Source: UBA2767 sp965228625
GTDB taxonomy: Bacteria > Pseudomonadota > Alphaproteobacteria > Rhizobiales > Methyloligellaceae
NCBI GenBank assembly: GCA_965228625.1
Contig: OZ245829.1
Coordinates: forward strand, 3,720,001-3,784,000
Length of the DNA: 64,000 nt
Direction of reading: 5' to 3'
In this document: positions 17,563 to 26,619 of the stretch, piece after piece
How positions within the stretch are numbered: position 1 is the first letter of the stretch
Layout of the letters: every line of letters starts with the position of its first letter
Program-made: the position numbers and the translations under genes
The notes under the pieces: model-generated
Seen by the model: only the letters and a program-made list of their open reading frames with translations
Database searches by the model: none
What the model was told of the DNA's origin: nothing

Positions 17563-18011
17563 TGACGCATTCTCTAGGCAAATCGTGTTTGGCTCGCCCG
17601 TGGTGATCAGGACCAGTTGCAGGCGAGCATTGAACGCAGAATTCCTGCTGGAACTTCGGCTTGAACTTACCCGTTCGCCGGCAGACATTGCAATGTTGAT
17701 CCCGCTGCGGGCCTTGATTGCTTGGGTGCGTTGCCTGCCTCAAAAGCTTCAATTCGGACGCGATCTGTTTGCGTCACGTACCGCCGATTTCCGCAGTTTT
17801 CGACATGTCCCCCAAACCTCACCCGGCTTGCTTTTCGGCGACATTGCTCTAAGACGACCCGATTATCTTTTTGTGTTGGCGCCCTCCAGAGAATGCCAGG
17901 CAGAATGCAGTTCGCCATGGGGGCGGTTGCGCTGGCGGGAAGCAGACGAGTTTCATCCTGAGTTGCTTAGAGAGCTTTCGATTGCTCCAGGCCCACAAAA
18001 GTCGGCAACAC
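17563..18011. other. Divergent intergenic region, no recognisable gene
   Basis: About 450 bases between the divergent sulfotransferase-like and ABC-exporter-like genes. All frames were considered; the open stretches present have no domain motif or credible ribosome site. It should hold two divergent promoters, and could include debris from an earlier gene, but nothing is identifiable. Confidence 0.4.
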
Positions 18012-19658
18012 ATGAGCTTCAACGATCATCTTTCGACGTTCAAGGCGCGGCTCGCCAACCTGAATCAGCGCGCACGCTCATACGCGAAGATCATTCCGTG
18101 GATCTTTCGCGACTTTCTGAAGGATGGATGGCATCGATGCTTTTTGCTCCTGGCGATGGCCGGTGTGGCCGTCGGCTTTCGCGTCTCCGTCGTGGCTCTT
18201 ATCCTTGCGTCCATCAAGAAGTTCGCATCGTCCGGGACGAGTACCGCCTCCGCCGGGTTGATCGAGGTGCCTTATCTGGGAGCAATCGACTACACGGTTT
18301 TCGGCGCGTTGATCTTTCTGTGTTTGTCGATCAATGCGCTGGTGAACTTTCTCTATGAACGGGCGGTATTTGTCACGGCCGGAAGCTATCAGCCGATCGT
18401 TCTGAAACGAAGCCTCGCGCTGTACGCCGATCTTCCCGACCTGCGCAGGAGCTTGGATCTGCCGTCGAAAGTCCTGCGAAACGTGGTTGGAGCAATCGGG
18501 CGCCACGGCCGCATGATTACGATCTTCCTTCGGATTATACTGTTTTCAAGTCTTGAATTTATCTCCGCGGTTGCGTGTTACATCGTTCTTGTTTTCATAA
18601 ATCCATTTATTACACTAGTATTCACGGGAATAATTATAGTATTTCTTCCAGTATTCTATTATCTCAGTCTGTACGCGATACGGAAACGACAGTCGATGCC
18701 ACAGGCGTTCGGCGAATTGACGTCAGGTCTGCGCGTGCTCGAAGGGTCGCTGCAGGCACAAACGCCGTTGCCCGTTAACGAGCGGACCCGAAAAATCGAT
18801 GAATTGATCGATGGACCCGTGGCCCAACGCGCGTTTGACGCGTTTCAACAGCAACGCTTCGTCATATTCAAAACGCAACTGGTTTCCGGGTTTCTGACGG
18901 CGATAATTCTGTCACTCAGCGTCACACTTTTCTTCTCGAGTTTTCGGCACAGTGAGGCATTCGGCGATGACTTCGCCCTGTTCTTTTCCTTGCTGTTTGT
19001 CATGGGCATGTCGCTGGCGCGCAGCCTCCGCGCCTTGGTCTCGGGCAACAGATTTTATGACTCGCTCCAGTTTTTCTACGCCTTGCTGGGCCCGGGCGGC
19101 GAGAAGGCCAGGGTCGCGCAAGGGGATAAGGACTCTGGCCTCGCCTACCAGCGCGCCGATGGAGAGATCCTGCCTCTGGACCCGAAATGCACCGTGTATC
19201 TCTTTATCGCGAACGTCCGTTCGCGTTTTTCGTTCCAAGCACTCGTAAACCGCATTCTCCCCCGCCATGAACGTTCGCCCGATGAGCAGGGGTCGCTCGT
19301 GTTTCTGGAGTCAGCGACCGACATCGAGAAATTCGACCCGGCGGCAGGTCATGAACTGGTGTTCGTGCGCGAGGCACTCGTCGGTGGCGGCCGGACCAGG
19401 AAAGGCCGTGACCGGCTTAACCGAATCTATGGAAATGGACCCCGGTTTATCGTTCTTGACCTGCCGCTCGACTCCACGCCGAAGACGACTGGACAATGGC
19501 TGTATGTCTGGGGCACGGCGGAACGCGTCGTCGGCGATCTTTCGAAGGCGGACAATTTGCAATTGCCGAATGCGGAGCGATTGCATAAACGACTGGCGGT
19601 GGAGCGTGGAAAACCACGCGGTCAGGACATGCTTGATGTTGAAGAGCTTGAGATGTGA
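18012..19658 (+). CDS. Six-helix ABC-exporter-like membrane protein lacking an ATPase domain
   Basis: 548 aa from ATG 18012 (MSFNDHLSTFK). About six hydrophobic segments can be read: after a short cytosolic start near 40-65, then near 95-118, two close together near 160-215, one near 300-320 and one near 330-350. That layout and the intervening charged loops match the transmembrane half of type IV ABC exporters. The remaining 170 residues have no Walker A, signature or Walker B motif, so no functional nucleotide-binding domain is present and none is encoded next door. It is followed by a sulfotransferase gene on the same strand. Transport of a lipid-linked sugar, or a non-transport role, are both possible. 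Confidence 0.5.
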   Translation: MSFNDHLSTFKARLANLNQRARSYAKIIPWIFRDFLKDGWHRCFLLLAMAGVAVGFRVSVVALILASIKKFASSGTSTASAGLIEVPYLGAIDYTVFGALIFLCLSINALVNFLYERAVFVTAGSYQPIVLKRSLALYADLPDLRRSLDLPSKVLRNVVGAIGRHGRMITIFLRIILFSSLEFISAVACYIVLVFINPFITLVFTGIIIVFLPVFYYLSLYAIRKRQSMPQAFGELTSGLRVLEGSLQAQTPLPVNERTRKIDELIDGPVAQRAFDAFQQQRFVIFKTQLVSGFLTAIILSLSVTLFFSSFRHSEAFGDDFALFFSLLFVMGMSLARSLRALVSGNRFYDSLQFFYALLGPGGEKARVAQGDKDSGLAYQRADGEILPLDPKCTVYLFIANVRSRFSFQALVNRILPRHERSPDEQGSLVFLESATDIEKFDPAAGHELVFVREALVGGGRTRKGRDRLNRIYGNGPRFIVLDLPLDSTPKTTGQWLYVWGTAERVVGDLSKADNLQLPNAERLHKRLAVERGKPRGQDMLDVEELEM

Positions 19659-19769
19659 CAATCGGTTGGCAAGCCGGCGTGCGATCTCTCTCCGGGCGCG
19701 CCGCATGAGAACGGGGGACAGCCCCGCAGCAGAAATTGCCTTTGCCGTCACGGCGTGTTTGGGGAATTC

Positions 19770-20645
19770 ATGAAAGAGCCGAGCCGTCCAATCTTCGTGC
19801 GCGGGCTGAGCCGTTCCGGCGGCACCCTCATGTGCACCCTGTTGGATGCTCACCAGAACGTGGCAATGTCGTACGAGCTGTATCCAAATCTGCTCGAAAC
19901 CGACGCCGGCATCGACCTTGTGCAACTCTCAAAGGCGATCCGGAAGGCAAGGCGGGGCCGCGCTCTCGCGGTGAGCCTGCCAACACCCCGGTTCAGAACT
20001 TTCGTTGCCCGATGCGACCGCGGCGGGCTGACCATGGGCGAGGTCGCGGACCTGTTTCAGCAACTCGCGGACGAAGGACATCACACGTCCCAGGTCGAGG
20101 GTCGCCTGAGGATGGTGGAGCTCTGCGGCCTGGCGAAGATGAACAAACTGGGGAAGAACCGTTGGGGCATGAAATGCAACAACGCCTACGATGACTATCT
20201 CTCCTATTGGCCGGAGGCTTCGTTCCTCAACATGGTGCGCGACGGTCGCGATGTCCTCGCAAGCCAGCTCAATACCGGAAATTTCAAGAACTCCCCTTCG
20301 GATCTCGGCCGAAGCTGGGCCAACACCCACCTTGCATTCGAACGGCTCGTTCAGGACGATGGCGTGTCGGCCCGGTTCGTCTTTTACGAGAAGCTGACGT
20401 CGAAGCCGGAATCGCAGTTGCAGGAGATTTGCGAGTTTCTCTCTCTTGAATTCGACCCGCGAATGCTTGCGCACAACGAGCAGGATCTCACGGTTTTCAA
20501 TGCCCAGCATCTGTCACATGCACGCATAACGAAATCCATCGACACGACGATGATCGGCCGCTGGCGGAGAGACCTGACACAGGAGCAGGTCGAGGAATTC
20601 GTGGCGGCGGCCGGCGATTCCCTCAAGAGTTTCGGTTACGTCTAG
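19770..20645 (+). CDS. Sulfotransferase family protein
   Basis: 291 aa from ATG 19770, which has GGGG five bases upstream; a GTG at 19755 is also in frame. FVRGLSRSGGTLMCTLLDAH near 9-28 is the PAPS 5'-phosphosulfate-binding loop and FLNMVRDGRDVLASQLN near 155-171 the 3'-phosphate motif. Expected reaction: transfer of sulfate from PAPS to a carbohydrate hydroxyl. It begins a compact plus-strand run of sulfotransferase, methyltransferase, deacetylase-like, fusion protein and two glycosyltransferases with gaps of only 4-11 bases in its first part. No PAPS-synthesis genes are in the window. Confidence 0.78.
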   Translation: MKEPSRPIFVRGLSRSGGTLMCTLLDAHQNVAMSYELYPNLLETDAGIDLVQLSKAIRKARRGRALAVSLPTPRFRTFVARCDRGGLTMGEVADLFQQLADEGHHTSQVEGRLRMVELCGLAKMNKLGKNRWGMKCNNAYDDYLSYWPEASFLNMVRDGRDVLASQLNTGNFKNSPSDLGRSWANTHLAFERLVQDDGVSARFVFYEKLTSKPESQLQEICEFLSLEFDPRMLAHNEQDLTVFNAQHLSHARITKSIDTTMIGRWRRDLTQEQVEEFVAAAGDSLKSFGYV

Positions 20646-20656
20646 GGGCGCAGGAA

Positions 20657-21301
20657 ATGCTGACGGACAAGCGCGAGATCGAGATCATTGCAAACGCCCG
20701 ACAGGCAAATGTGCGGGACCCGAAACGCTCCCGCGAGCATTTCTTCAATATCATCGACGATTTTTTCGATGGTGTGGAACTCACCGGGACGTATGTCGAT
20801 CTTGGTCCCGGACAGTATGACTTTGGGGAAATCGTCCGCCAGCAGGGCGGCGATTGCGTCGGTGTCGACTTCGATCCGGCAGTGATTGAACTCGGACGGT
20901 TCAAGGGTTTCCGCGTTGTCGAGGGGAACATAAGGCAACTGCGCGATCTTGCGGTGGAGGGCGGACCGTTCGACGGCGCCTTCAACAAGTTCTCATTGAA
21001 TGCGTTCTGGACGAGAGACGACACGGAGCATCGGCAGTTGGTCGATGCCGTCGCGAACCTGGTCGCCAGTGACGGCTGGGCGTGGATCGGTCCGTGGAAC
21101 GGGGTGCCAAAAGCGGAAAATCTGGAGCCGGAGGAAATCGACAGGGTTCTGTCCTTTCAACGCGCCTGCTTCGAAAGCCGCGGCTTTCAGGTCGTTGAGC
21201 TGACGGATCGGCTGACGCGCCGCTATGGTATTCATGGGGCCGTTGCGAACAACATTGTCTTCGTCAAGAACCTGAACTGGCGACCAACCGGGAACCACTA
21301 G
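20657..21301 (+). CDS. Class I SAM-dependent methyltransferase
   Basis: 214 aa. Motif I appears as YVDLGPGQYDFGEIV near 44-58 and the acidic residue of strand 2 in CVGVDFDPAVIELG near 67-80. ATG start with AGGAA directly upstream, 11 bases after the sulfotransferase stop. Probably O- or N-methylates a sugar or an intermediate of the same glycan as the deacetylase and sulfotransferase encoded around it. The absence of a conserved catalytic signature leaves the acceptor open. Confidence 0.68.
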   Translation: MLTDKREIEIIANARQANVRDPKRSREHFFNIIDDFFDGVELTGTYVDLGPGQYDFGEIVRQQGGDCVGVDFDPAVIELGRFKGFRVVEGNIRQLRDLAVEGGPFDGAFNKFSLNAFWTRDDTEHRQLVDAVANLVASDGWAWIGPWNGVPKAENLEPEEIDRVLSFQRACFESRGFQVVELTDRLTRRYGIHGAVANNIVFVKNLNWRPTGNH

Positions 21302-21305
21302 GCAG

Positions 21306-22301
21306 ATGGAGTCTTCCGACAATTCACTCCCGTTGGAGTCGCCCCATGCCAAGACCGACTCCGACCTGGACAGCCGGGGCGGCGCCTACTTTCCTCGCTG
21401 TCTCCTCACCGAGCTTTTTGATTCCATTGCCGACCCCGCGTCCGGGATACAGGCCATCACTTATGCCGATTTCGCCTGGGCGGGGACGGATGATTTCAAT
21501 GCCGGTTACCCGGCGGAATGGCGCGCCTGGCAACGCGAGCTCAAGGACGGGACACGCGATCCGGACAAAGCCTATTTGGTCTTGCAGTACGATGTCGACT
21601 CCCGACCGGAGCGCACTTTGGGACTCTTGCGCGAACCTTCTCACCAGCACGTGCCGGCCAACATAATGATCTTCAACAAGCGTGTTGACCGCCGACATCT
21701 GAAGAGCACGGGCGAATTGCGGTTCACGGAATACGACCTCGACGATGCGCTGTTTCAGGACCTGGAGAAGAGAGGCTTCGTTATCGGCTATCACACCAAC
21801 GTGTATGAGCAGAGCGTGTTCGCGGTTGACGAAGCGCTGAAGCTGTTTGATCGCGACGTGAGGGAGCTGCAGAAACGGTTCAACATCGAGTTCTTTTCCG
21901 CTCACGGTGGCGTCGCCGGGCCGGACGGAAAGAACAATAACGGGATACCCTTTCATCCGGATTGGACGACACGGCTCAAATGGGTACACAACGGCTGCAG
22001 CCCCAAGTTTGACGGTCAGTTCAGCGATGGCGGGCACAATTCGCCGAAGCGCGACCCGCAGGCACGCGATCTGCGCGATTTCGTGAGGGGGTTTCGGCCT
22101 GGCAAGAGATACCGACTTCTGGTGCACCCCCAGTACTACGACACCGAGTACAGGCGTTCGCCGCGCTTCGGCGGTACACCGTGGTATGATGAAATGCTGG
22201 AACGCAGCGAGGCCGGCAAATCACTCTGGGATGCCGAGGGAGAGCGGAACCCGAAAATGAAGACCCGATCTCCGCTGCTGCGATGGTTTGCGCGGTCCTA
22301 G
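21306..22301 (+). CDS. Polysaccharide deacetylase-like protein
   Basis: 331 aa. It has the layout of the (beta/alpha)7 deacetylase-like fold: the first acidic motif as VLQYDVDSRPERTL near 97-110, the second as GFVIGYHTNVYE near 158-169, and FFSAHGG near 198-204. It lacks the exact NodB signature, so metal-dependent deacetylase activity is likely but not certain. No signal peptide, so it would act in the cytoplasm. It starts 4 bases after the methyltransferase stop and is followed 9 bases later by a fusion protein whose first domain is of the same type. Confidence 0.65.
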   Translation: MESSDNSLPLESPHAKTDSDLDSRGGAYFPRCLLTELFDSIADPASGIQAITYADFAWAGTDDFNAGYPAEWRAWQRELKDGTRDPDKAYLVLQYDVDSRPERTLGLLREPSHQHVPANIMIFNKRVDRRHLKSTGELRFTEYDLDDALFQDLEKRGFVIGYHTNVYEQSVFAVDEALKLFDRDVRELQKRFNIEFFSAHGGVAGPDGKNNNGIPFHPDWTTRLKWVHNGCSPKFDGQFSDGGHNSPKRDPQARDLRDFVRGFRPGKRYRLLVHPQYYDTEYRRSPRFGGTPWYDEMLERSEAGKSLWDAEGERNPKMKTRSPLLRWFARS

Positions 22302-22310
22302 GTCCGATCA

Positions 22311-25010
22311 ATGTCCCTGAATCCGCGCTTTTCCCGCTATCTTGAGCATTTCGGCAAGACGGTTCCGACCCGGGAATTCGCTGCGTCGCCGCGCAAACGG
22401 CACCTGACAGCGCTGCGGCATGACATCGACTACGATCTGGATGTCGCGCTGGAGCTCGCATATTGGGAGTACAAGGCAGGGCTTCGCGCGACATACTTCG
22501 TTCTGCACACCACAGATTATTATCGCAACGACGGGGCGTTGATCGACAAGTGTCTTCAACTGCAGGATTTCGGACACGAAGTCGGTCTGCATACGAATTT
22601 CCTTGCCGAATGGTACCGTCAGGAGATTGATGACCCCCGCGCGGCGCTGGAAGTGGAGCTCGACCGCCTGCGATCGGGTGGCGTCGAGCTTGTGGGTGTC
22701 ACGGCGCACGGAGATGCGCTCTGCTATGACGCGGGCTTCACGAACTACTGGATGTTCGAGGACATCCGCCCCGAGAACCCTGCGAAAGATGAGCATCGCG
22801 TCACCGCGGAAGGAACATCGGCAAGAGACGTCGACCGCACGATATCGTACCCGGAGGACTCCGACGCGCTGGTCCGGCCGGACGGAAAGCGCTTTCCTTA
22901 CTGGTCGCTGAAGCTCTCCGACTTCGGCCTGGCCTATGAGGCCTCACGCCTGAACCCGGATTCGTACTTCTCCGATTCAGGCGGGGTATGGAAGCGCACC
23001 CCGGATCCCCTGACGCATACCTTCGGCAAGGATCGCTCCCTGGTGCTGATGCACCCGATCTACTGGAAGGGTGAACAGAGACACTTCTATTTCCTGTCAA
23101 CCGCACGGTCCGGATCAAGCTGGCTGGCGAACTTCCTCGACAAGGCAACGCCTGTCACGGCCCGCCATGAGTTCACGCTGAACCACGAATTCGAGGCCGG
23201 AAATCCGAAAGCACACAAGAGAACCGCCGCCGGGTTCACCGATCTCGTCGCCGACAAGGGCGAAGCGTCTCGGCTGATCGTTGCGGCGCGCTCGTGGTCG
23301 GAGGGTCTGCAGACCGACTTTGCAGAAGCAAACATCTATCTGGAGCAATTTCTGGATCTTCTGCCGCGCGGGCCGGATACGCAGCTCATCCATCTGCACC
23401 GCGATCCGCGTGACGTTGTCCGGTCTTTGCTTCAGCGCGGTTGGTACGGCGTCCCCCATGATGACCGCCATTCGCGGATCGAGGTCGACGGCTGGGATTC
23501 GATGTCTCAACTCGAGCAGGTTTGCTGGTACATCCGCGACGTCAACGAGCGGCTGCAGGAGGCGTGCGGTTCGCAACTCGCGTTCGAAGACATGGTGCAC
23601 GACCTCCCGGTGCTGTCTGAACAACTGGAGCGGCTCGGTATTCCCGTTTTCCCACGACTTGCGAAAGAGCTGTTCGCGAAGCGCGTCAATGCGACGGCGG
23701 AGTGGGACGTCGGTGGATTCGATTCATGGCCCGAGGAAGAGAAGGAGGTATTTGAGCGCATTTGCGGCGAAACGTGCTGTTCCCGCAACCCCGACTCAGC
23801 GCGGAATCGAAGCAAAGCGCCAAAACGAAAGCCGCAAAAGCCAGGTAAGTCGATCGAGACGGCAGCCAACGCCGAAGTTCTTCTGGAGACGTTGTTCGAC
23901 CCGGCGGTTCTGTCACAGCCGGGCGGAGTCAGCCTTGTCCGGTGCATGCCCACGGAAGGCGGCAATGGTCGCCAATTCACGTTTGCATCGGGTGTTGGAG
24001 GATATCTGCTTCTAGGTGGCGGTTTCTGGTCTCCCGCAAAGGAATTGTCACCGGCCTTGCAGGAGCTCAGGCATCAGGAACTCGTATGGCCGCTGACATG
24101 TTGGTGTGGTTGGCTTCTTGAAAAGAACAGCGTTTACTTGCTTGATATCGGTCTTGAGATTCAGGACAGCCCGGCGTCGCTTCGGGTGATGTGCCTGTCG
24201 TATGATGATCGCGGGCGGCTGATTGCCCGGCAAGACATCGGAACACTCAGTCCGGAATGGCCATCCTTTACGCGCTACTTCCGGCCGCGGCGGCAAGCGA
24301 CGAGCTTTAACGTTGCCCTGTTCAAAGGCCCCGACGAGGAGGGGTGCACCGTCGAACTGACCAAATGCCGATTGGTGCGATGTTTCGAGAATCGCATGCA
24401 ACTGGGTGCGCCGGAAGAGGTTTCATCACAGGCACCGAATCCGGTACGTTTTCGTAGTGCGTTTCTCGACGCCAAGCCAATTGAGGCCAAATTCTCGATT
24501 CGACGGCTTCGAAAGAACCTGAGAATTCCCATGTTGAGGTTCGATTTGATCGACGAGAAGGCGCAAATTGCCGGCTTCCAGGAAGAGACCAAAGAACCCA
24601 TCTGGAGAAATCTTGGGGGATATTTGAAGAATGGAACGAAATCACTTTTTGGAGATACAGGCGAGCTGAGGCATGACTACGCGATTGCGGACAGCCAAAT
24701 CGTGTGTGGGTGCATCACGGTAGACAGCCCGCCAAAAGGTGTTTCGTACGTCGTGCTCGGAGTGCCCGAGCAACAGGGAAAGCTCATGGTGAAAGAGGGT
24801 GGCTTCCGCCTGGGGAGCATTCTTCCTGATCAGAGGACGACGCATTTTCGAGCGCGGCTGCCGGATGGGGCAGACGCACTCGAAATCCATATTGTTCGTT
24901 ACGAAATCTCGAGCGCGCCTGTGAAAGTGCTCTCGAAGTTGCGACTTGTCGACTCAGGTTCCGGTGTCGGCGACCGAATGCATGGCGAAACGAGCGTGGA
25001 CGCGGGATAG
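22311..25010 (+). CDS. Three-part fusion: deacetylase-like, sulfotransferase, C-terminal beta-rich module
   Basis: 899 aa. Residues 1-250 are deacetylase-like: RHDIDYD at 36-42, HEVGLHTNF and GVTAHGD. Residues 258-490 are a PAPS sulfotransferase: FYFLSTARSGSSW at 259-271 and HLHRDPRDVVRSL near 361-373. A basic Arg/Lys/Pro-rich linker (about 492-515) leads to 380 residues of unassigned sequence whose first part has the alternating pattern of a carbohydrate-binding jelly roll (YLLDIGLEI, LRVMCLSYDDRGRLI). The order suggests removal of an N-acetyl group followed by N- or O-sulfation by one protein. No frameshift is seen across the junctions. Confidence 0.72.
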   Translation: MSLNPRFSRYLEHFGKTVPTREFAASPRKRHLTALRHDIDYDLDVALELAYWEYKAGLRATYFVLHTTDYYRNDGALIDKCLQLQDFGHEVGLHTNFLAEWYRQEIDDPRAALEVELDRLRSGGVELVGVTAHGDALCYDAGFTNYWMFEDIRPENPAKDEHRVTAEGTSARDVDRTISYPEDSDALVRPDGKRFPYWSLKLSDFGLAYEASRLNPDSYFSDSGGVWKRTPDPLTHTFGKDRSLVLMHPIYWKGEQRHFYFLSTARSGSSWLANFLDKATPVTARHEFTLNHEFEAGNPKAHKRTAAGFTDLVADKGEASRLIVAARSWSEGLQTDFAEANIYLEQFLDLLPRGPDTQLIHLHRDPRDVVRSLLQRGWYGVPHDDRHSRIEVDGWDSMSQLEQVCWYIRDVNERLQEACGSQLAFEDMVHDLPVLSEQLERLGIPVFPRLAKELFAKRVNATAEWDVGGFDSWPEEEKEVFERICGETCCSRNPDSARNRSKAPKRKPQKPGKSIETAANAEVLLETLFDPAVLSQPGGVSLVRCMPTEGGNGRQFTFASGVGGYLLLGGGFWSPAKELSPALQELRHQELVWPLTCWCGWLLEKNSVYLLDIGLEIQDSPASLRVMCLSYDDRGRLIARQDIGTLSPEWPSFTRYFRPRRQATSFNVALFKGPDEEGCTVELTKCRLVRCFENRMQLGAPEEVSSQAPNPVRFRSAFLDAKPIEAKFSIRRLRKNLRIPMLRFDLIDEKAQIAGFQEETKEPIWRNLGGYLKNGTKSLFGDTGELRHDYAIADSQIVCGCITVDSPPKGVSYVVLGVPEQQGKLMVKEGGFRLGSILPDQRTTHFRARLPDGADALEIHIVRYEISSAPVKVLSKLRLVDSGSGVGDRMHGETSVDAG

Positions 25011-25019
25011 GCCGATCTC

Positions 25020-26546
25020 ATGCAAGTCTCTGAGGTGACTGCCTACAAACGCAGCAGCGCGGTTGAAGCGCTGCCGCATGCACGTGGGCTTCGCATTGTC
25101 GCATTGGTGAACAATCCATGCGTTGTTGATGCGCGCGTGATCCGTGAGGCGGAAGCCTTGGCGAGTGCCGGCCATGACGTTCATGTTTTTGCGCATTCGG
25201 CGGCCGGTCTGCCGACAGAAGAATGTGTTGAAGGAGTTCACTTTCATCGGTTTCGGGTTCGTCAGAGCACTGGGCCAAGAGAAACAAACAAAAAAGAAAG
25301 AGATAAAGGTCAAAATATATTCAGAGTTGTAGGACGGAGTATTTTATTGTCAATCGCGCCTATCTTATATGTTTTGAGGTTGATCGCTTACTGGCTTCTT
25401 CCAAGAATAATAGAGTTTTCAATTAGGTTTCTATACAAAAAATCATATGAATATTATGAATTAACGGTAAGATACTTTAAGGGCAGGAGAAAGAAATTTC
25501 AGAAATTGAATCGTGACCTCTCCCATAAGTCACGTACGGTCTTCAACAAATTGAGCAGGTTCATCATCACCGGGACCACTGCGGAACTCCTGCGCCACGC
25601 TCGTGCTTACAACAAGCCGGCGATAGACTTGAAGCCGGATGTCGTGCATGCCCACGATCTTTACACATTGCTTGCCGGCTATCTCATCGCGCGAAGAACC
25701 GGTGCCAAGCTCATTTACGACTCTCATGAGCTCGAGATCGGCCGGAATGGCAACTTTTCCGTATGGGAACTGTGGATGCGGGCGCGGACGGAGCGGTTCC
25801 TGATAAACAGGGCGGATGCGGTCATCACCGTCTGCGACAGTATCGCCGACTACCTTGCAGAGCTTTACAATATTCCCCGTCCGACCGTCATTCACAACGC
25901 GCCAAGCGTCAAGGCCGTCAGAAAGGGAGCGCCGGATGTGCGCAGCCGGCTCGGACTTTCCAAAAACACGCCGATCGCACTCTATGTCGGCAGCGTGACC
26001 ATCAACCGTGGTTTGGAGGAGTGTGTACAAGCTCTCCCGTATGCCAAAGGCGTGCATCTCGTCTGCGTCGGTCCACGCCGCAAGCCGACCGAAGAGATAA
26101 TCCTGGCCGAAGCCGAACGCCTGGGCGTAACGGATCGCTTGCACTTGGTCGATCCGGTTCCCCATGACGAAGTGACGTCTTTCGTGCGGACGTCCGACGT
26201 TTCCCTGATCACGATCCAGGACGTCTGCCTGAGTTACCGGTTTTGTTTTCCCAACAAGCTGTTGGAGAGCCTGCTGACGGGATTGCCCATCGTCGTTTCC
26301 CGCCTTGTGGAACTGGAACGTATCGTCGAGATGACGGGGTCCGGCGTTGTTGTCGATGAAACGGACCCATCCGATATCGCTCGTGGCATCAACGAGATCC
26401 TGAGTGCGCGTGACAAGTTTGTCCCGACGCCGGCGATGGTGCGGAAGCTTAAGAACACCTACAGTCTCGAGGTCCAGATGGATCGGCTAGTCGGGCTATA
26501 TGACGGACTGATGCCGGCAAGCAGCGGCGCACTCACAAGTCATTAG
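25020..26546 (+). CDS. GT4-family glycosyltransferase with an AT-rich internal insertion
   Basis: 508 aa. The N-terminal Rossmann half begins LRIVALVNNPCVVDARVIREAEAL. The C-terminal donor half has FCFPNKLLESLLTGLPIVVS near 403-422, the ExxxxxxxE-type region of GT4 enzymes. Between them, residues about 85-175 form a basic and hydrophobic insertion (ILLSIAPILYVLRLIAYWLL) coded by distinctly AT-rich DNA at 25270-25510, likely membrane-associating. DSHELEIGRNGNFSVWE follows. It starts 9 bases after the fusion gene. Donor and acceptor unknown. Confidence 0.75.
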   Translation: MQVSEVTAYKRSSAVEALPHARGLRIVALVNNPCVVDARVIREAEALASAGHDVHVFAHSAAGLPTEECVEGVHFHRFRVRQSTGPRETNKKERDKGQNIFRVVGRSILLSIAPILYVLRLIAYWLLPRIIEFSIRFLYKKSYEYYELTVRYFKGRRKKFQKLNRDLSHKSRTVFNKLSRFIITGTTAELLRHARAYNKPAIDLKPDVVHAHDLYTLLAGYLIARRTGAKLIYDSHELEIGRNGNFSVWELWMRARTERFLINRADAVITVCDSIADYLAELYNIPRPTVIHNAPSVKAVRKGAPDVRSRLGLSKNTPIALYVGSVTINRGLEECVQALPYAKGVHLVCVGPRRKPTEEIILAEAERLGVTDRLHLVDPVPHDEVTSFVRTSDVSLITIQDVCLSYRFCFPNKLLESLLTGLPIVVSRLVELERIVEMTGSGVVVDETDPSDIARGINEILSARDKFVPTPAMVRKLKNTYSLEVQMDRLVGLYDGLMPASSGALTSH

Positions 26547-26619
26547 ACAAACAACCGTTTTTTTGCTCTTGTTTGCGGTATGCGCCGGGCACCGCACTTC
26601 TAACAAGTCTACAGTCTAC

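Noticed and set aside
17585..17918. Possible transposase or gene remnant in the 17.6-18.0 kb gap
   Set aside because: Neither strand gives a recognisable domain, and no terminal inverted repeats or target duplications were found.
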